From Microvirga puerhi (GTDB taxonomy: Bacteria > Pseudomonadota > Alphaproteobacteria > Rhizobiales > Beijerinckiaceae), in the NCBI RefSeq assembly GCF_020089865.1, contig NZ_JAIRBM010000018.1:1-64000 (forward strand): a DNA stretch of 64,000 bases. Reading direction: 5' to 3'. The notes below the pieces were generated by a model that was given only the letters and a program-made list of their open reading frames with translations, did not search any database and had not been told where the DNA came from. Both the position numbers and the translations under genes were made by a program. This document shows, one piece after another, positions 35,513-44,055 of this stretch (its first letter is position 1; each line of letters begins with the position of its first letter).

Positions 35513-36527
35513 TCGATCGTATTATTCTTTCGCCTCCAGAGGTTGCGCGAATTCTAGGCTGGGTTGCCTCGGCCATCCAATGCACGGTGTGCCGTAGACC
35601 TGCCAGCCAAGACACGCGGGGCTGCCAACTCAACTCGCGCTTGATCAACGACGTGTCGAGAATGTTCGCTGGTACGCCGTTTGTCTGAGTTGCCTTATAG
35701 GTTCTAAGCAGGGGACCTCGCGCGAGAATTGTTTCGATGTCGTAGCAGAGCTGGTTGATGCTGAGGCCAGATCCCGACCCTACATTCATGATTTTGCATG
35801 GCCCCGTGTAGAAGCACGCTTTGATCATGGCTGCCACGACATCATCGACATGCACGAAGTCACGGACAGCATGACCGGTACCCCAGACCTCAAGCGGTTT
35901 ACCACTCAAGGCGCGACTGATCATCGTCGTTACGACGCCCTGACCTCGGTGCGGCACCTGATACCGCCCATAGGCATTGGCCACGCGCAAGATCTGGTAG
36001 TCGAGGCCATGCAGATGCCTATAGAGCGCTAGATATTTCTCACTTGTTAGCTTGCTGATACCATAGGCCGACATTGGTTCCGTAGGCGAATTCTCGGGGA
36101 TGGGCAACGTCTCGGATCGTCCGTAGACGGCACCCCCTGAGGACGCAAAGATCAATTTTCTCACACCGTTGCCGCGGCAAACATCCAACAGCTGAACCGT
36201 AGTCCGCACATTCGCCTCGAGATCCGCGAGGGGATTCTGATTGGAAGCAGTAGGAATTGAAGAGCTCGCCAAATGAAAGACAACATCCCGGCCGCGGATC
36301 GCCTCTTTGAGGGGCGCGATGTCATCCAGATGACCCAGCGTCCAGCCGACACGCGGATCAAGGGCATTCGGCCAAGCGAGCGAACGTCCCAGTGCTGTGA
36401 CCGATGCGCCGCATGTTACGAGGCGGTTACAGAGATTTATGCCAAGGAAGCCGCCGCCTCCCAAGACAAGGCATTCCATCCCGGATAAGTCGCTCGGCCT
36501 GTAATCTATATCGATTGCGGAGGTCAT
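35472..36527 (-). CDS. NAD-dependent epimerase/dehydratase (UDP-glucose 4-epimerase-like extended SDR)
   Basis: A 351-residue extended short-chain dehydrogenase acting on nucleotide sugars. It has the NAD-binding VLGGGGFLGINL (residues 21-32), the catalytic YGISK (Y-x3-K) with the preceding SSGGAVYG serine region, RVANAYGRYQ, and RDFVHVDDVV. These make a 4-epimerase or related sugar-modifying enzyme likely. It is the first full-size gene of a minus-strand operon with the GT2 and the large unknown protein. A 44-residue ORF overlaps its start (ATGA). The last 30 residues or so are non-conserved. Confidence 0.88.
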   Translation of the reverse strand: MTSAIDIDYRPSDLSGMECLVLGGGGFLGINLCNRLVTCGASVTALGRSLAWPNALDPRVGWTLGHLDDIAPLKEAIRGRDVVFHLASSSIPTASNQNPLADLEANVRTTVQLLDVCRGNGVRKLIFASSGGAVYGRSETLPIPENSPTEPMSAYGISKLTSEKYLALYRHLHGLDYQILRVANAYGRYQVPHRGQGVVTTMISRALSGKPLEVWGTGHAVRDFVHVDDVVAAMIKACFYTGPCKIMNVGSGSGLSINQLCYDIETILARGPLLRTYKATQTNGVPANILDTSLIKRELSWQPRVSWLAGLRHTVHWMAEATQPRIRATSGGERIIRSNEERPAAFATQRG

Positions 36528-36658
36528 CGGCGCTGCAACTGCGGTCGCAAGTTAAACGGTCCTTGCAACAAGGCGGCTATTTGCGTGCGCACATCCAGCC
36601 TTCGTGACGTCGGAGGCTGATCTAACCATGCAGCGACATTGGATGAGGGGGCGTTCAT
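36524..36658 (-). CDS. Possible 44-residue ORF upstream of and overlapping the epimerase gene
   Basis: Starting at ATG 36658 the minus strand reads MNAPSSNVAAWLDQPPTSRR and on to GPFNLRPQLQRR, then a TGA that overlaps the epimerase ATG as ATGA. Such stop/start overlap is typical of coupled genes and argues that it is translated. AAGGA lies about 13 bp upstream, which is far for a ribosome binding site. It could be a leader peptide or a small protein; I recognise no family. Confidence 0.35.
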   Translation of the reverse strand: MNAPSSNVAAWLDQPPTSRRLDVRTQIAALLQGPFNLRPQLQRR

Positions 36659-36710
36659 GGCTGGGTGCAAATCCTTATTCAAGTAGACATTCATGCTGTT
36701 GGCGCCCAGC

Positions 36711-36860
36711 TAAAATTAGCTATTAGCCGGTCAATTTGATGGCTACAACCAAATATTGTTGTAAACAATAAATATTGTTGTCATAAAATTGGCTATAAAT
36801 TCGAAGTAAATTCAATCTAAATTTGACGCTTTGAAATAAGTCCTGAATTGAGGATTAAAA
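36711..36860. promoter_or_regulatory. AT-rich upstream region of the polysaccharide operon with repeats
   Basis: About 150 bp of strongly AT-rich DNA, unlike its surroundings. AAATATTGTTGT occurs twice (36751-36762 and 36770-36781), and AACAATA / TATTGTT (36764-36770 and 36773-36779) form a perfect inverted repeat. Rhizobial exopolysaccharide promoters are often silenced by MucR/Ros-type zinc-finger proteins that bind AT-rich tracts, so this is a plausible control site. That link is inference. Confidence 0.45.
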
Positions 36861-37417
36861 TACTTAAAATGTAGCCAATTGTTCCGCAGTTCGACTTGAT
36901 CTACGCTCCCCGGCAGCTCTGGAGATAGGAAGTGGAGGAAGCCTCGGGAGCGATTGCATCCGAGCGCGGGCGCTTTGATGATGACGGAGTGAAGAGCATC
37001 AGGATCTATCGGGCGTTCCATGATGGATCTGGTCCACAAGTCTGCGATCCTAATACGTTTACTTGGCCGTTAACGGGACTACCTTCAGGCGTCTCAGATC
37101 TACTCTACAGAATCCCACGCTTTCCAATCGGCTCCCTGGCTGGAGGGAGCTGTGCTCAGCGATGGTGAGCCTTCATCATCGGCGCAGTTCGCGCGGCTGT
37201 ATGCACGTCGGTGACTTACATTCCGGACTCGTATTACATCTCAATGCGTGTGCGTCATGTCGAGCATGGTCTACTCATGTTGACACCTTTCCCCTGTCGC
37301 TTTCCTCACGATCCTGAGAAGAGCCTGCTAGGCGGCTGAGCGATGGGTGAGCATGGTCGAGTACGAAGCTGTTTCGCAAATTCGAGTTTCGGTTGAGTAA
37401 GTAGTCAAAGTCTCACG
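36861..37417. other. Region without a supported gene
   Basis: Short open frames on both strands have no recognisable motif or ribosome binding site. I see no terminator, RNA gene or mobile-element signature. Confidence 0.35.
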
Positions 37418-37600
37418 TTAAGCACATACGGCCAGACAATGGAATTGAATGGCGAGCTGCCGGTAATTGTGACCGGTGTCGCCATTGCGGCTGTACTCAC
37501 CTCTGGCAGAGAGCCGTTCAGTACCGTCCTTCCTATGGTTGTCCCAGAAATGCGATAGTAGATAACGCATCTCCAGTTTGAGATCATCTCCGGGAACCAT
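37418..37600 (-). pseudogene. Possible coding remnant of unknown family
   Basis: The minus strand from 37600 encodes 60 residues with a natural protein-like composition (GDDLKLEMRYLLSHFWDNHR, DGTERLSARGEYSRNGDTGH) that end in a stop at 37418. An in-frame stop lies just upstream of the ATG. It could be the 3' end of a larger lost gene or a small protein. It lies divergently, 51 bp from the small secreted protein gene. I do not recognise it. Confidence 0.3.
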
Positions 37601-37651
37601 GCTGGAACGAAACCGTTCCTATGACACTTCAATCTTCATAGGAGTGTTCGC

Positions 37652-37906
37652 GTGAAGAAGCTGATTATTCTCGCGGCGGTGGCACCTCTTGCCCTCGCGG
37701 CTACGGCTCCCGCCTTCGCCGAAACCACGATTATCAAGCATCGTGGAAATTCCGATTTCGGACATGAGCAGTGGCGGCATGGGCGCGCTGTGGGCCACCG
37801 AGTAGATGTTGTCCGTACCGGCTCCGTGCGAAAGAAGGTCGTCATCAAGCACAACAACGGTTTTGGTACGACGCAGAAGAAAGTCATCATCCATAAGGAC
37901 GATTGA
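37652..37906 (+). CDS. Small secreted basic protein of unknown function
   Basis: An 84-residue protein starting at GTG 37652 with an AGGAG site 8 bp upstream. A clear signal peptide (MKKLIILAAVAPLALAATAP, cleavage near AFA-ET) leaves a mature protein of about 60 residues rich in Lys, His, Arg and Val (KHRGNSDFGHEQW, RKKVVIKHNNGFGTTQKKV). Similar small His/Lys-rich secreted proteins are common in Rhizobiales and unassigned. A perfect intrinsic terminator directly after the stop shows it is a single-gene transcription unit. Confidence 0.8.
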   Translation: MKKLIILAAVAPLALAATAPAFAETTIIKHRGNSDFGHEQWRHGRAVGHRVDVVRTGSVRKKVVIKHNNGFGTTQKKVIIHKDD

Positions 37907-37912
37907 TTTAAT

Positions 37913-37941
37913 AAAAGAGCCGCCTCCTAGGCGGCTCTTTT
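37913..37941 (+). terminator. Rho-independent terminator
   Basis: AAAAGAGCCGCC (37913-37924) and GGCGGCTCTTTT (37930-37941) form a perfect 12-bp stem with a TCCTA loop. The stem ends in a T-run on the plus strand and, by symmetry, also on the minus strand, so it may stop transcription from both sides. Confidence 0.92.
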
Positions 37942-38090
37942 ACCACCGATGATGAGGTTATGAACGAACCGGACGGTCGCAGCAGGCGTTCTCATTTGAG
38001 ATCAATAAATCGGGACCCAATGCCGCCTCCTTAGTTTAAAAGGGACATGTCCCTTGCGTGACTGCGGGTGCGGCGACGATGCCCTGACCG

Positions 38091-38765
38091 TCAGTCCTCT
38101 ACGAGTCCCAGGAGAGCTGGGAGCTGCCTCATATCCGTGAAGGAATACGCGCCCTCCATCGCGAGCTGTTCGCAACTGAGTTCCTTGGCGAAACCGAGCA
38201 CCCTGCAGCCTGCAGCTACTCCAGCGCGCACGCCGGGCAGACTGTCTTCGACGACGACGCAATCCTCAGGTTCGGCGGAGCAGGCCAGAGCTGCCGCCAG
38301 GTAGATGTCCGGCCAGGGCTTGGGCCGCGGTACGTCCTCGAAGGATAGGATGCGTCCTGAAAATAAACGTTTGAAGCCGAGCCTATGCAACTTCGCATCA
38401 AGCTCAAGGCGGGTCGAATTGGAGGCGACCGCAAATGGGATTCCAAATGATGCGATGGCCTGAAGCGCCTCCGGCGCCCCTGAAACGGGCTCGACTTCCT
38501 CTTTCATGACCGCTGCGACGCGGTGCGAGATCAGGGTCATCCAGTCCGTCGGCAATGGCCCGACCATCGCCTCGATCCGCGGCACCATGTCGGGCAGCGC
38601 GGTTCCGAGAAAGATGCTGCCCGCCTCATGGGACGTCATGGGCCATCCCCGGAGCGTGAGGTCCGCTGCGATTACCCGGTTCACGAGAGGTTCGCTGTCG
38701 GCCAGCACACCGTCGCAATCGAAGAGGACAGCCGCTGGGCGCCGCGCTGGTCGAGAGAAATTCAT
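38091..38765 (-). CDS. HAD superfamily hydrolase (sugar-phosphatase/beta-phosphoglucomutase-like)
   Basis: A 224-residue HAD subfamily IA enzyme. Motif I is VLFDCDGVLAD (nucleophile Asp and acid/base Asp), motif II VASNSTR, motif III lysine in PRPKPWPDIYLAA, and motif IV VVVEDSLPGVRAG. An alpha-helical cap lies between motifs I and II. Start ATG 38765 gives the usual short N-terminus; the longer frame crosses an intercistronic hairpin. It is the last gene of the leftward CUT1 cluster whose first gene is a metallophosphoesterase. That fits release of phosphate from a phosphorylated sugar or polyol; the substrate is inferred only. Confidence 0.88.
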   Translation of the reverse strand: MNFSRPARRPAAVLFDCDGVLADSEPLVNRVIAADLTLRGWPMTSHEAGSIFLGTALPDMVPRIEAMVGPLPTDWMTLISHRVAAVMKEEVEPVSGAPEALQAIASFGIPFAVASNSTRLELDAKLHRLGFKRLFSGRILSFEDVPRPKPWPDIYLAAALACSAEPEDCVVVEDSLPGVRAGVAAGCRVLGFAKELSCEQLAMEGAYSFTDMRQLPALLGLVED

Positions 38766-38797
38766 CGTGCTTCTCTGCTTTCGTGTCTCACAAAACG

Positions 38798-38825
38798 AAG
38801 GGCACGGCAGTCCGGCCGTGCCCTT
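38798..38825 (-). terminator. Intercistronic hairpin between binding-protein and HAD genes
   Basis: AAGGGCACGGC (38798-38808) pairs perfectly with GCCGTGCCCTT (38815-38825) around a 6-nt loop. In the direction of transcription it is followed by CGTTTTGTG, a weak T-rich tail. It probably attenuates transcription or stabilises the binding-protein message. Confidence 0.6.
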
Positions 38826-38842
38826 CTGGGTTGTCGTCCTTT

Positions 38843-40129
38843 TTACTGCATCAGCGCCGTCGTTTCCTTGACCAACCGGTCGAGGCCCGCTTGGGGCGGG
38901 GTTTCGCCACGCATGACGCCGTTGATGATGTCGCGCTGCAGACGCCAAATCCGCACCGAGCTGCCGCCCGGATAGCCCTGCCATGGGACCGAGCGGTCTG
39001 TCTGATAGGTAATGGTCTTGAAGTTCGGATTGGCATCATAATACGGCCCGAGGAATTCGGGGCCAGAGGCCAGCTTGTTCGTCGGGAGATAACCTGTGAT
39101 CTCCACCACGATCTTCTGCGCCTCCGGACCAGTCATGAACTTGACGTATTCCCACGCGGCCTTCTGCTTGGCCGGATCCCGTGCCGTGATGACCGCCGAG
39201 CTGCCACCGGTGGGTAAGCCGCCCTTGGCCTTGTCGTCTACGGGGAAGACCGCTGTCCCGAGGGTGAACTTGTTGCCGACGAGGTCTGTGATCTGGCGCA
39301 GCCGGGCAGGGGTCTCGAAAAGAATGCCAGTCTGACCAGCGGTGAATTGCTGACGTGACGAGTCGAAGTCGATCAGCGGCATACCCGTCTCAGTCACGAA
39401 GCGGCGCAGGTAAGTGAGCGCCTTGAGGCCAGGCTCGCCTCCGAACGCGACCTTCGTGCCGGAAGCATCAAGCATGTTTGCACCGCTCTGATGGATAAGC
39501 GCGCGGAACAGCCAGTCATCCGGCCAGTCGTGGACGTTGTACGACAGGCCCGCCACTCCTGGCGAGACATCGCGGATCTTCGCAGCAAGGGCGATCACGC
39601 CTTCCCACGTATCCGGCATCTTGCGAGGGTCGCCGCCTGCTTTCTTCACAAGCTCCTCGTTGAAATACATCAGCGGTGTAGAAGCATTGACCGGCATGCC
39701 ATAGAGCTTCCCGTTGACCCTGCCGAGATCGATGATCTTTTCGGAGTAATTGGCGCTGCGCCATTCCGCAGGCTCGGCGTCAAGAAAGGGTCCAATCTCA
39801 GTAATCTGCTGCCGCTTCAGGAGGGCGTTAACGAGCTCCGTCTGCAGGTGAAAGCCGGAGAAGTACAGGTCTGGCAGCTGGTTTGTGACCGTCTGCCTCA
39901 ACATCACCTGATGCCCTTCGTCGTAGTTCGCGACGGGGGCGCGGAACGTGATCTTGATGTCGGGGTGACGCTTCATGAACTCTTGCGCAATCGGCTCATG
40001 GAACTTGGCGAACGAAGGCTGAGGATAGAGGACGTCCAATGTGGTTTCCGCAAGAAGCGGAGTGGCAGTCACACTGCCGGCGATCGCCATGCCCGCAAGC
40101 GCCGTCGTGAATTTCGAATAATAGCCCAT
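38843..40129 (-). CDS. Extracellular solute-binding protein, family 1 (UgpB-like)
   Basis: A 428-residue periplasmic receptor with a Sec signal peptide (cleavage near TPLLAE, residue 28). The mature start LDVLYPQPSFAKFHEPIAQE and the blocks GKLYGMPVNASTPLMYFNEE and GGSSAVITARDPAKQKAAWE resemble glycerol-3-phosphate/maltose-type binding proteins. GGAGGAG precedes the ATG. It serves the permeases at 40191 and 41072 and the ATPase at 42004. A ligand carrying phosphate is suggested by the UgpB resemblance and the phosphatase genes at both ends of the operon. Confidence 0.92.
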   Translation of the reverse strand: MGYYSKFTTALAGMAIAGSVTATPLLAETTLDVLYPQPSFAKFHEPIAQEFMKRHPDIKITFRAPVANYDEGHQVMLRQTVTNQLPDLYFSGFHLQTELVNALLKRQQITEIGPFLDAEPAEWRSANYSEKIIDLGRVNGKLYGMPVNASTPLMYFNEELVKKAGGDPRKMPDTWEGVIALAAKIRDVSPGVAGLSYNVHDWPDDWLFRALIHQSGANMLDASGTKVAFGGEPGLKALTYLRRFVTETGMPLIDFDSSRQQFTAGQTGILFETPARLRQITDLVGNKFTLGTAVFPVDDKAKGGLPTGGSSAVITARDPAKQKAAWEYVKFMTGPEAQKIVVEITGYLPTNKLASGPEFLGPYYDANPNFKTITYQTDRSVPWQGYPGGSSVRIWRLQRDIINGVMRGETPPQAGLDRLVKETTALMQ

Positions 40130-40190
40130 AGCTGGTCTCCTCCCATGGTCCTTGGTACAAGTGTCGGAAGCTGCCGTTTCTCCGGCAGTC

Positions 40191-41072
40191 TTATTTGACG
40201 CCCGTCATCGTGATTCCTTGAATGAACTGACGGCGGGCGAAGAGAAATGTGATGACGAGGGGCGCCGTCAGGATCGTAGCGGCTGCTGTCAGCGCCCCGT
40301 AATTTGAGCCAGTCTCCGCATTTGCGAAGAACATCATGCCGAGCGGCGGCGGTGCCAGGCTGGCATCCGTGATCACGATGAGCGGCCAGTAGAGGTCATT
40401 CCAGTGCGCAACGATCGAGAATACGGAGAACGCGGCGATGGCTGGCCATGCGCTTGGTGTCACGACGCGCCAGACAATTTCGAATTCGCTCATCCCGTCA
40501 AGGCGGGCCGCATGAATGATATCGTCCGGAAAGCTCTTGAAAAACTGGCGAAGAAGAAAGATCGCGAAGACGGATAGGAAGAACGGCACCATCATCGAGA
40601 AGTAGGTATTCAGGAGCCCGAGATTTGCCAAACCGATATAGAGCGGGAGAGCAGGCACCTGCACCGGAACCGCAAGCCCGAGCAGCACCAGCACGAAGAG
40701 CACGTCACGTCCGGGAAACCGCAGCTTTGCAAGTGCGTAGGCGCAAGGTATCGCCACGAGCAACTGTATGATGAGGATACCGCCACAGAGGATCGCGCCG
40801 TTTAGGGCAAACCGGAGAAGCGGCGCCGCCGTCAGGGCATAGGAATAGTTCTCGACGCCGTAGAAGCGCTTCGGCCACAAGCTGAAGGTGGCGGTGAACA
40901 CCTCGTCCGGGGGCTTGATCGATGTGGCGAGCATCCACACGAACGGCAGCAGGATGAACGCGGCACCTGTCAGCAGGAGCCCGTGAGTGACTACGAGTCC
41001 GAGAATGTGCCGGGTGCGAGCTAGTCCTGGCGAGGTTTGGACGGCGGATGGGGGCAGGGGCTGCGTGCTCAT
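40191..41072 (-). CDS. Sugar ABC transporter permease, MalG/UgpE type
   Basis: A 293-residue permease with six hydrophobic helices, the EAA loop in IHAARLDGMSEFEIVWRVVT, and the ending FIQGITMTGVK characteristic of the UgpE/MalG group. The ATG at 41072 overlaps the stop of the first permease (TGATG); the longer frame is a shadow of that gene. It is followed by 61 bp containing the ribosome binding site of the binding-protein gene. Confidence 0.92.
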   Translation of the reverse strand: MSTQPLPPSAVQTSPGLARTRHILGLVVTHGLLLTGAAFILLPFVWMLATSIKPPDEVFTATFSLWPKRFYGVENYSYALTAAPLLRFALNGAILCGGILIIQLLVAIPCAYALAKLRFPGRDVLFVLVLLGLAVPVQVPALPLYIGLANLGLLNTYFSMMVPFFLSVFAIFLLRQFFKSFPDDIIHAARLDGMSEFEIVWRVVTPSAWPAIAAFSVFSIVAHWNDLYWPLIVITDASLAPPPLGMMFFANAETGSNYGALTAAATILTAPLVITFLFARRQFIQGITMTGVK

Positions 41073-42007
41073 CAGTAATGCACCCGGCGATCGATAACGA
41101 AGGTCTGGATGACGGAGAAGATGAGGATGAAGACGAGGAAGATGATCGTCAGCGCCGCCGCATAGGCCGTGTGGAAGTACTGGAAGCCTTCCAGATAGAC
41201 CGCATAGAGCAGCACCTCGGATGCTCCGGCCGGACCGCCGCGGGTCATCACCGCAACCGTGTCGAAGACCTTGAAGGCGGTGATTGAGGTGGTAATGATC
41301 ACGAACATGGTCGTTGGCCCAAGGAGCGGCCATGTGATCGTGAGGAACCGATCGATCCCGTTGGCGCAGCCGTCGATCTCGGCGGCCTCATAGAGATCCT
41401 TCGGAATGGCCGAAAGGCCCGCCAGGAACAGAACCATGTTGAACCCGACGAGCTGCCATATGCCGATGACGGCGATCGTCGGCAGCGCAAGAGACGGATC
41501 GCTCAGAAAAGCGACCTCGCCGATACCGATCTGGCGGAGGAAGGCATTGATGGGGCCCAGACGCGGATGGAGCAGGACCTGCCAGACCGTCGCCATGGCG
41601 ATCAGGGTCGAAGTGACCGGCAGGAAGTAGATCATCTCATAGAACGAGCGGGTTCTTTTTCGGCTATGAACGAGCACGGCCACCAAGAGCCCGAGCCCGA
41701 CCGCGCCGGGGAGGACGATCGATACGTAAAGGACGGTGTTCCAGAGAGAGCGTCTGAATACCGGATCCGACATCGCTTTTTGGAAATTGCCGAGGCCGAC
41801 ACTCCTGAAATCCAGTGCACCGAGTTCGTAATCGGTGAGGCTCAGGTAGAAGAGGACGATCAGCGGCGTGATGATGATGACGAGGAGGAGGAGGAAGGCC
41901 GGGAACGCAAATCCCATCCCTACCAGCTTCTCGACCAGAGCCTGCCGGTTAGCGCGGCCCTGTGGCAAACCAGCCTCGGCACTGGATATGGCTGTCGCAG
42001 CCATCAC
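41072..42007 (-). CDS. Sugar ABC transporter permease, MalF/UgpA type
   Basis: A 311-residue permease. After a variable N-terminus of about 30 residues the first helix (FAFPAFLLLLVIIITPLIVL) follows. The EAA loop is in YEAAEIDGCANGIDRFLTIT. It overlaps the ATPase gene by 4 bp at its start and the second permease at its end, so subunit genes are translationally coupled in the order ATPase, MalF-type, MalG-type, binding protein. Confidence 0.92.
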   Translation of the reverse strand: MMAATAISSAEAGLPQGRANRQALVEKLVGMGFAFPAFLLLLVIIITPLIVLFYLSLTDYELGALDFRSVGLGNFQKAMSDPVFRRSLWNTVLYVSIVLPGAVGLGLLVAVLVHSRKRTRSFYEMIYFLPVTSTLIAMATVWQVLLHPRLGPINAFLRQIGIGEVAFLSDPSLALPTIAVIGIWQLVGFNMVLFLAGLSAIPKDLYEAAEIDGCANGIDRFLTITWPLLGPTTMFVIITTSITAFKVFDTVAVMTRGGPAGASEVLLYAVYLEGFQYFHTAYAAALTIIFLVFILIFSVIQTFVIDRRVHY

Positions 42008-43200
42008 ACTCCTCCTCCGCTCGCAACGAGTGTACGCGGACGTGAGAGCTCGCAGCTGTCGAGCGGGTTAGGCTCGATGCGCTCGCCCTGCTCGTTGAAG
42101 ATGTGGCACGCAGCTACATCGAAGCTCAGCTCGACGCTGCCATTGACAGCCTGAACTACGGGGCCTGCGGGAACGCGCGCGACCACTGATGCCGGTCCGG
42201 CGACGTCGAAATGGAGGATGAATTCTGAACCGAGATTTTCCTTGCGGCGCAGGCTCGCCGGCAGAGATGCGCGGCCGGTTCGGATCTCCTCGCTTGAGGC
42301 CGGAAACATCGCCTCCGGCCTGATTCCGAGCGTCACGTCCGCACCCGGTTCCAGCGGCGTTTGGAGCGTAAGCCGTCTGTCCATCAGCTCGATGTAGCCG
42401 TCGTGGCCCACCTTGGCCTTCAGGAGATTGATAGCGGGGCTTCCGATGAAAGACGCGACCTTGATGTTGATCGGCCGCTCGTAGAGTTCGGTCGGGGTGC
42501 CGAGTTGAAGGATTCGTCCTGCGTCCATCATAGCGACACGGTCGGACATGGTCATCGCCTCGACCTGATCGTGGGTGACGTAGATGAAAGTCGTCTTCAG
42601 CCGTTGATGAAGCTCCGCCAGTTCGGTGCGCATGTGGACACGCAGCTTAGCATCGAGATTCGACAGCGGCTCGTCCATGAGAAAGACGTCGGGGTGGCGC
42701 ACCATTGCACGTCCGAGCGCGACGCGCTGGCGTTGCCCCCCCGAGAGCCGCGCCGGTCGGCGGTCGAGCAGGTGCTCGATCTGAAGTTGCTCGGCGATGG
42801 CGCGCACCTCGCGCGCGATCTCGGGCATGACCCTCCGGCGGCGGCTCGAAAGAAGCTTGATCAGTGGTAGTCGCTCCCACAGTGACAAGCGCTGCATCGT
42901 CAACGGAAGCGCGATGTTGGAGAACACCGACATATGAGGATAGAGGGCATAGGACTGGAACACCATCGCGACCCGCCTCTCGTGCGGACGAAGATGGTCG
43001 ATGGACACGCCGCCGATGGAAATGGAGCCCGAAGTCTGCGGCTCGAGCCCGGCAATCATCCGGATGAGAGTCGACTTTCCGCAGCCCGATGGGCCGATGA
43101 GCGTCAGGAACTCTCCGTCGGCGATGTCCAGATCGATCCCGCTTAGGACCGGCACAGCCCCGAAGGACTTGGCAAGAGCACGCAGTTCAACTCGGGCCAT
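42004..43200 (-). CDS. Sugar-type (CUT1, UgpC/MalK-like) ABC transporter ATP-binding protein
   Basis: A 398-residue ATPase: Walker [10 protein letters not shown], signature LSGGQRQR, Walker [17 protein letters not shown]-loop [11 protein letters not shown], and a C-terminal regulatory domain with LGIRPEAMFP. It is slightly longer than usual because of an insertion of about 25 residues before the signature (around LSLWERLPLIKLLSSRRRR). AAGGAG precedes the ATG. It lies 30 bp after the metallophosphoesterase gene and is coupled to the permease downstream. Confidence 0.92.
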   Translation of the reverse strand: MARVELRALAKSFGAVPVLSGIDLDIADGEFLTLIGPSGCGKSTLIRMIAGLEPQTSGSISIGGVSIDHLRPHERRVAMVFQSYALYPHMSVFSNIALPLTMQRLSLWERLPLIKLLSSRRRRVMPEIAREVRAIAEQLQIEHLLDRRPARLSGGQRQRVALGRAMVRHPDVFLMDEPLSNLDAKLRVHMRTELAELHQRLKTTFIYVTHDQVEAMTMSDRVAMMDAGRILQLGTPTELYERPINIKVASFIGSPAINLLKAKVGHDGYIELMDRRLTLQTPLEPGADVTLGIRPEAMFPASSEEIRTGRASLPASLRRKENLGSEFILHFDVAGPASVVARVPAGPVVQAVNGSVELSFDVAACHIFNEQGERIEPNPLDSCELSRPRTLVASGGGV

Positions 43201-43230
43201 CTTGGACTCCTTTGTGCTGATCGCCCATCC

Positions 43231-44055
43231 TCAGGCCGCTTCCCGCGGCGGGTAGACCTCATGCACTACGTCATCGATCCAGTATGTGGTCAGGCCAGGC
43301 ACGTTCTCGCGGGTGATGGTCACGTCGGAATCCGCAAAATCGTACATCACCGCGCCGAGCCGACACTCTCCGGGCATCGGCGGTTGCATCTCGGGTCCCA
43401 CGACGAAGCCGGATGACGGGCCCCAGATATAGCGGCGGCCCTCTGCGCGCAGGTCATGTGATTTGTGAAGATGTCCCGTCGCGACGAGGGCGACGTCGAA
43501 CTCCCGCAGAAGGTCCAGAAGCGCCTTTCGGGGCTTGGGCTTGACCGACCAATAGCCCGTATCGGCCTCGTCCGGCCCTTCGATGAAGAGTGGCTTGTGC
43601 GTGAACCAAGCGATCCTGCGTCCCGATGCATCGGCCATGGCCTCCCGGAGCCAGGCGAGCTGCTGCTCCTCGTCAGGAAGATCCGAGCCGAACAGCATCG
43701 AGTTGAGTCCCAGCAAGCGCCAGTTTTCCACATCTCGTAGCCACCAATCGCCATCGAAATGGCGGCGCCAGCGTTCGAGCCGCGTCGGATCGACGGGCTG
43801 ATGGGGATGAATGGCCTCGCCGACATCGTGGTTTCCCGGTACCGACAACACGGGCGCCGGGAGATCCCTGAAGATCGACGCGCAGTAGCGCAGGTCGTCC
43901 TCCTGATCCGCCCCGTCGACCGACACGTCGCCGGTATGGATGATTAGATCTGGCCGCTGTTCCGCCGCCCATGTCAGAAGCGCTGGCCAGTTGGCCGTGA
44001 AATGTCTTTTCGTGGGACTCAGATGAGTGTCGGATATCTGAAGCACGCGTGTCAT
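43231..44055 (-). CDS. Calcineurin-like metallophosphoesterase
   Basis: A 274-residue dinuclear-metal phosphoesterase with all signature blocks: ISDTHLSP (D-x-H), HTGDVSVDG (G-D), VPGNHDVGE (G-N-H-D), WFTHKPLF (His) and VATGHLHKS (G-H-x-H). It has no signal peptide and resembles cyclic-nucleotide or glycerophosphodiester phosphodiesterases of the GpdQ/CpdA group. The ATG at 44055 has AGGGGGT 8 bp upstream; a GTG at 44064 is an in-frame alternative. It heads the leftward CUT1 operon, so it probably cleaves the imported phosphodiester or phosphomonoester. Confidence 0.88.
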   Translation of the reverse strand: MTRVLQISDTHLSPTKRHFTANWPALLTWAAEQRPDLIIHTGDVSVDGADQEDDLRYCASIFRDLPAPVLSVPGNHDVGEAIHPHQPVDPTRLERWRRHFDGDWWLRDVENWRLLGLNSMLFGSDLPDEEQQLAWLREAMADASGRRIAWFTHKPLFIEGPDEADTGYWSVKPKPRKALLDLLREFDVALVATGHLHKSHDLRAEGRRYIWGPSSGFVVGPEMQPPMPGECRLGAVMYDFADSDVTITRENVPGLTTYWIDDVVHEVYPPREAA

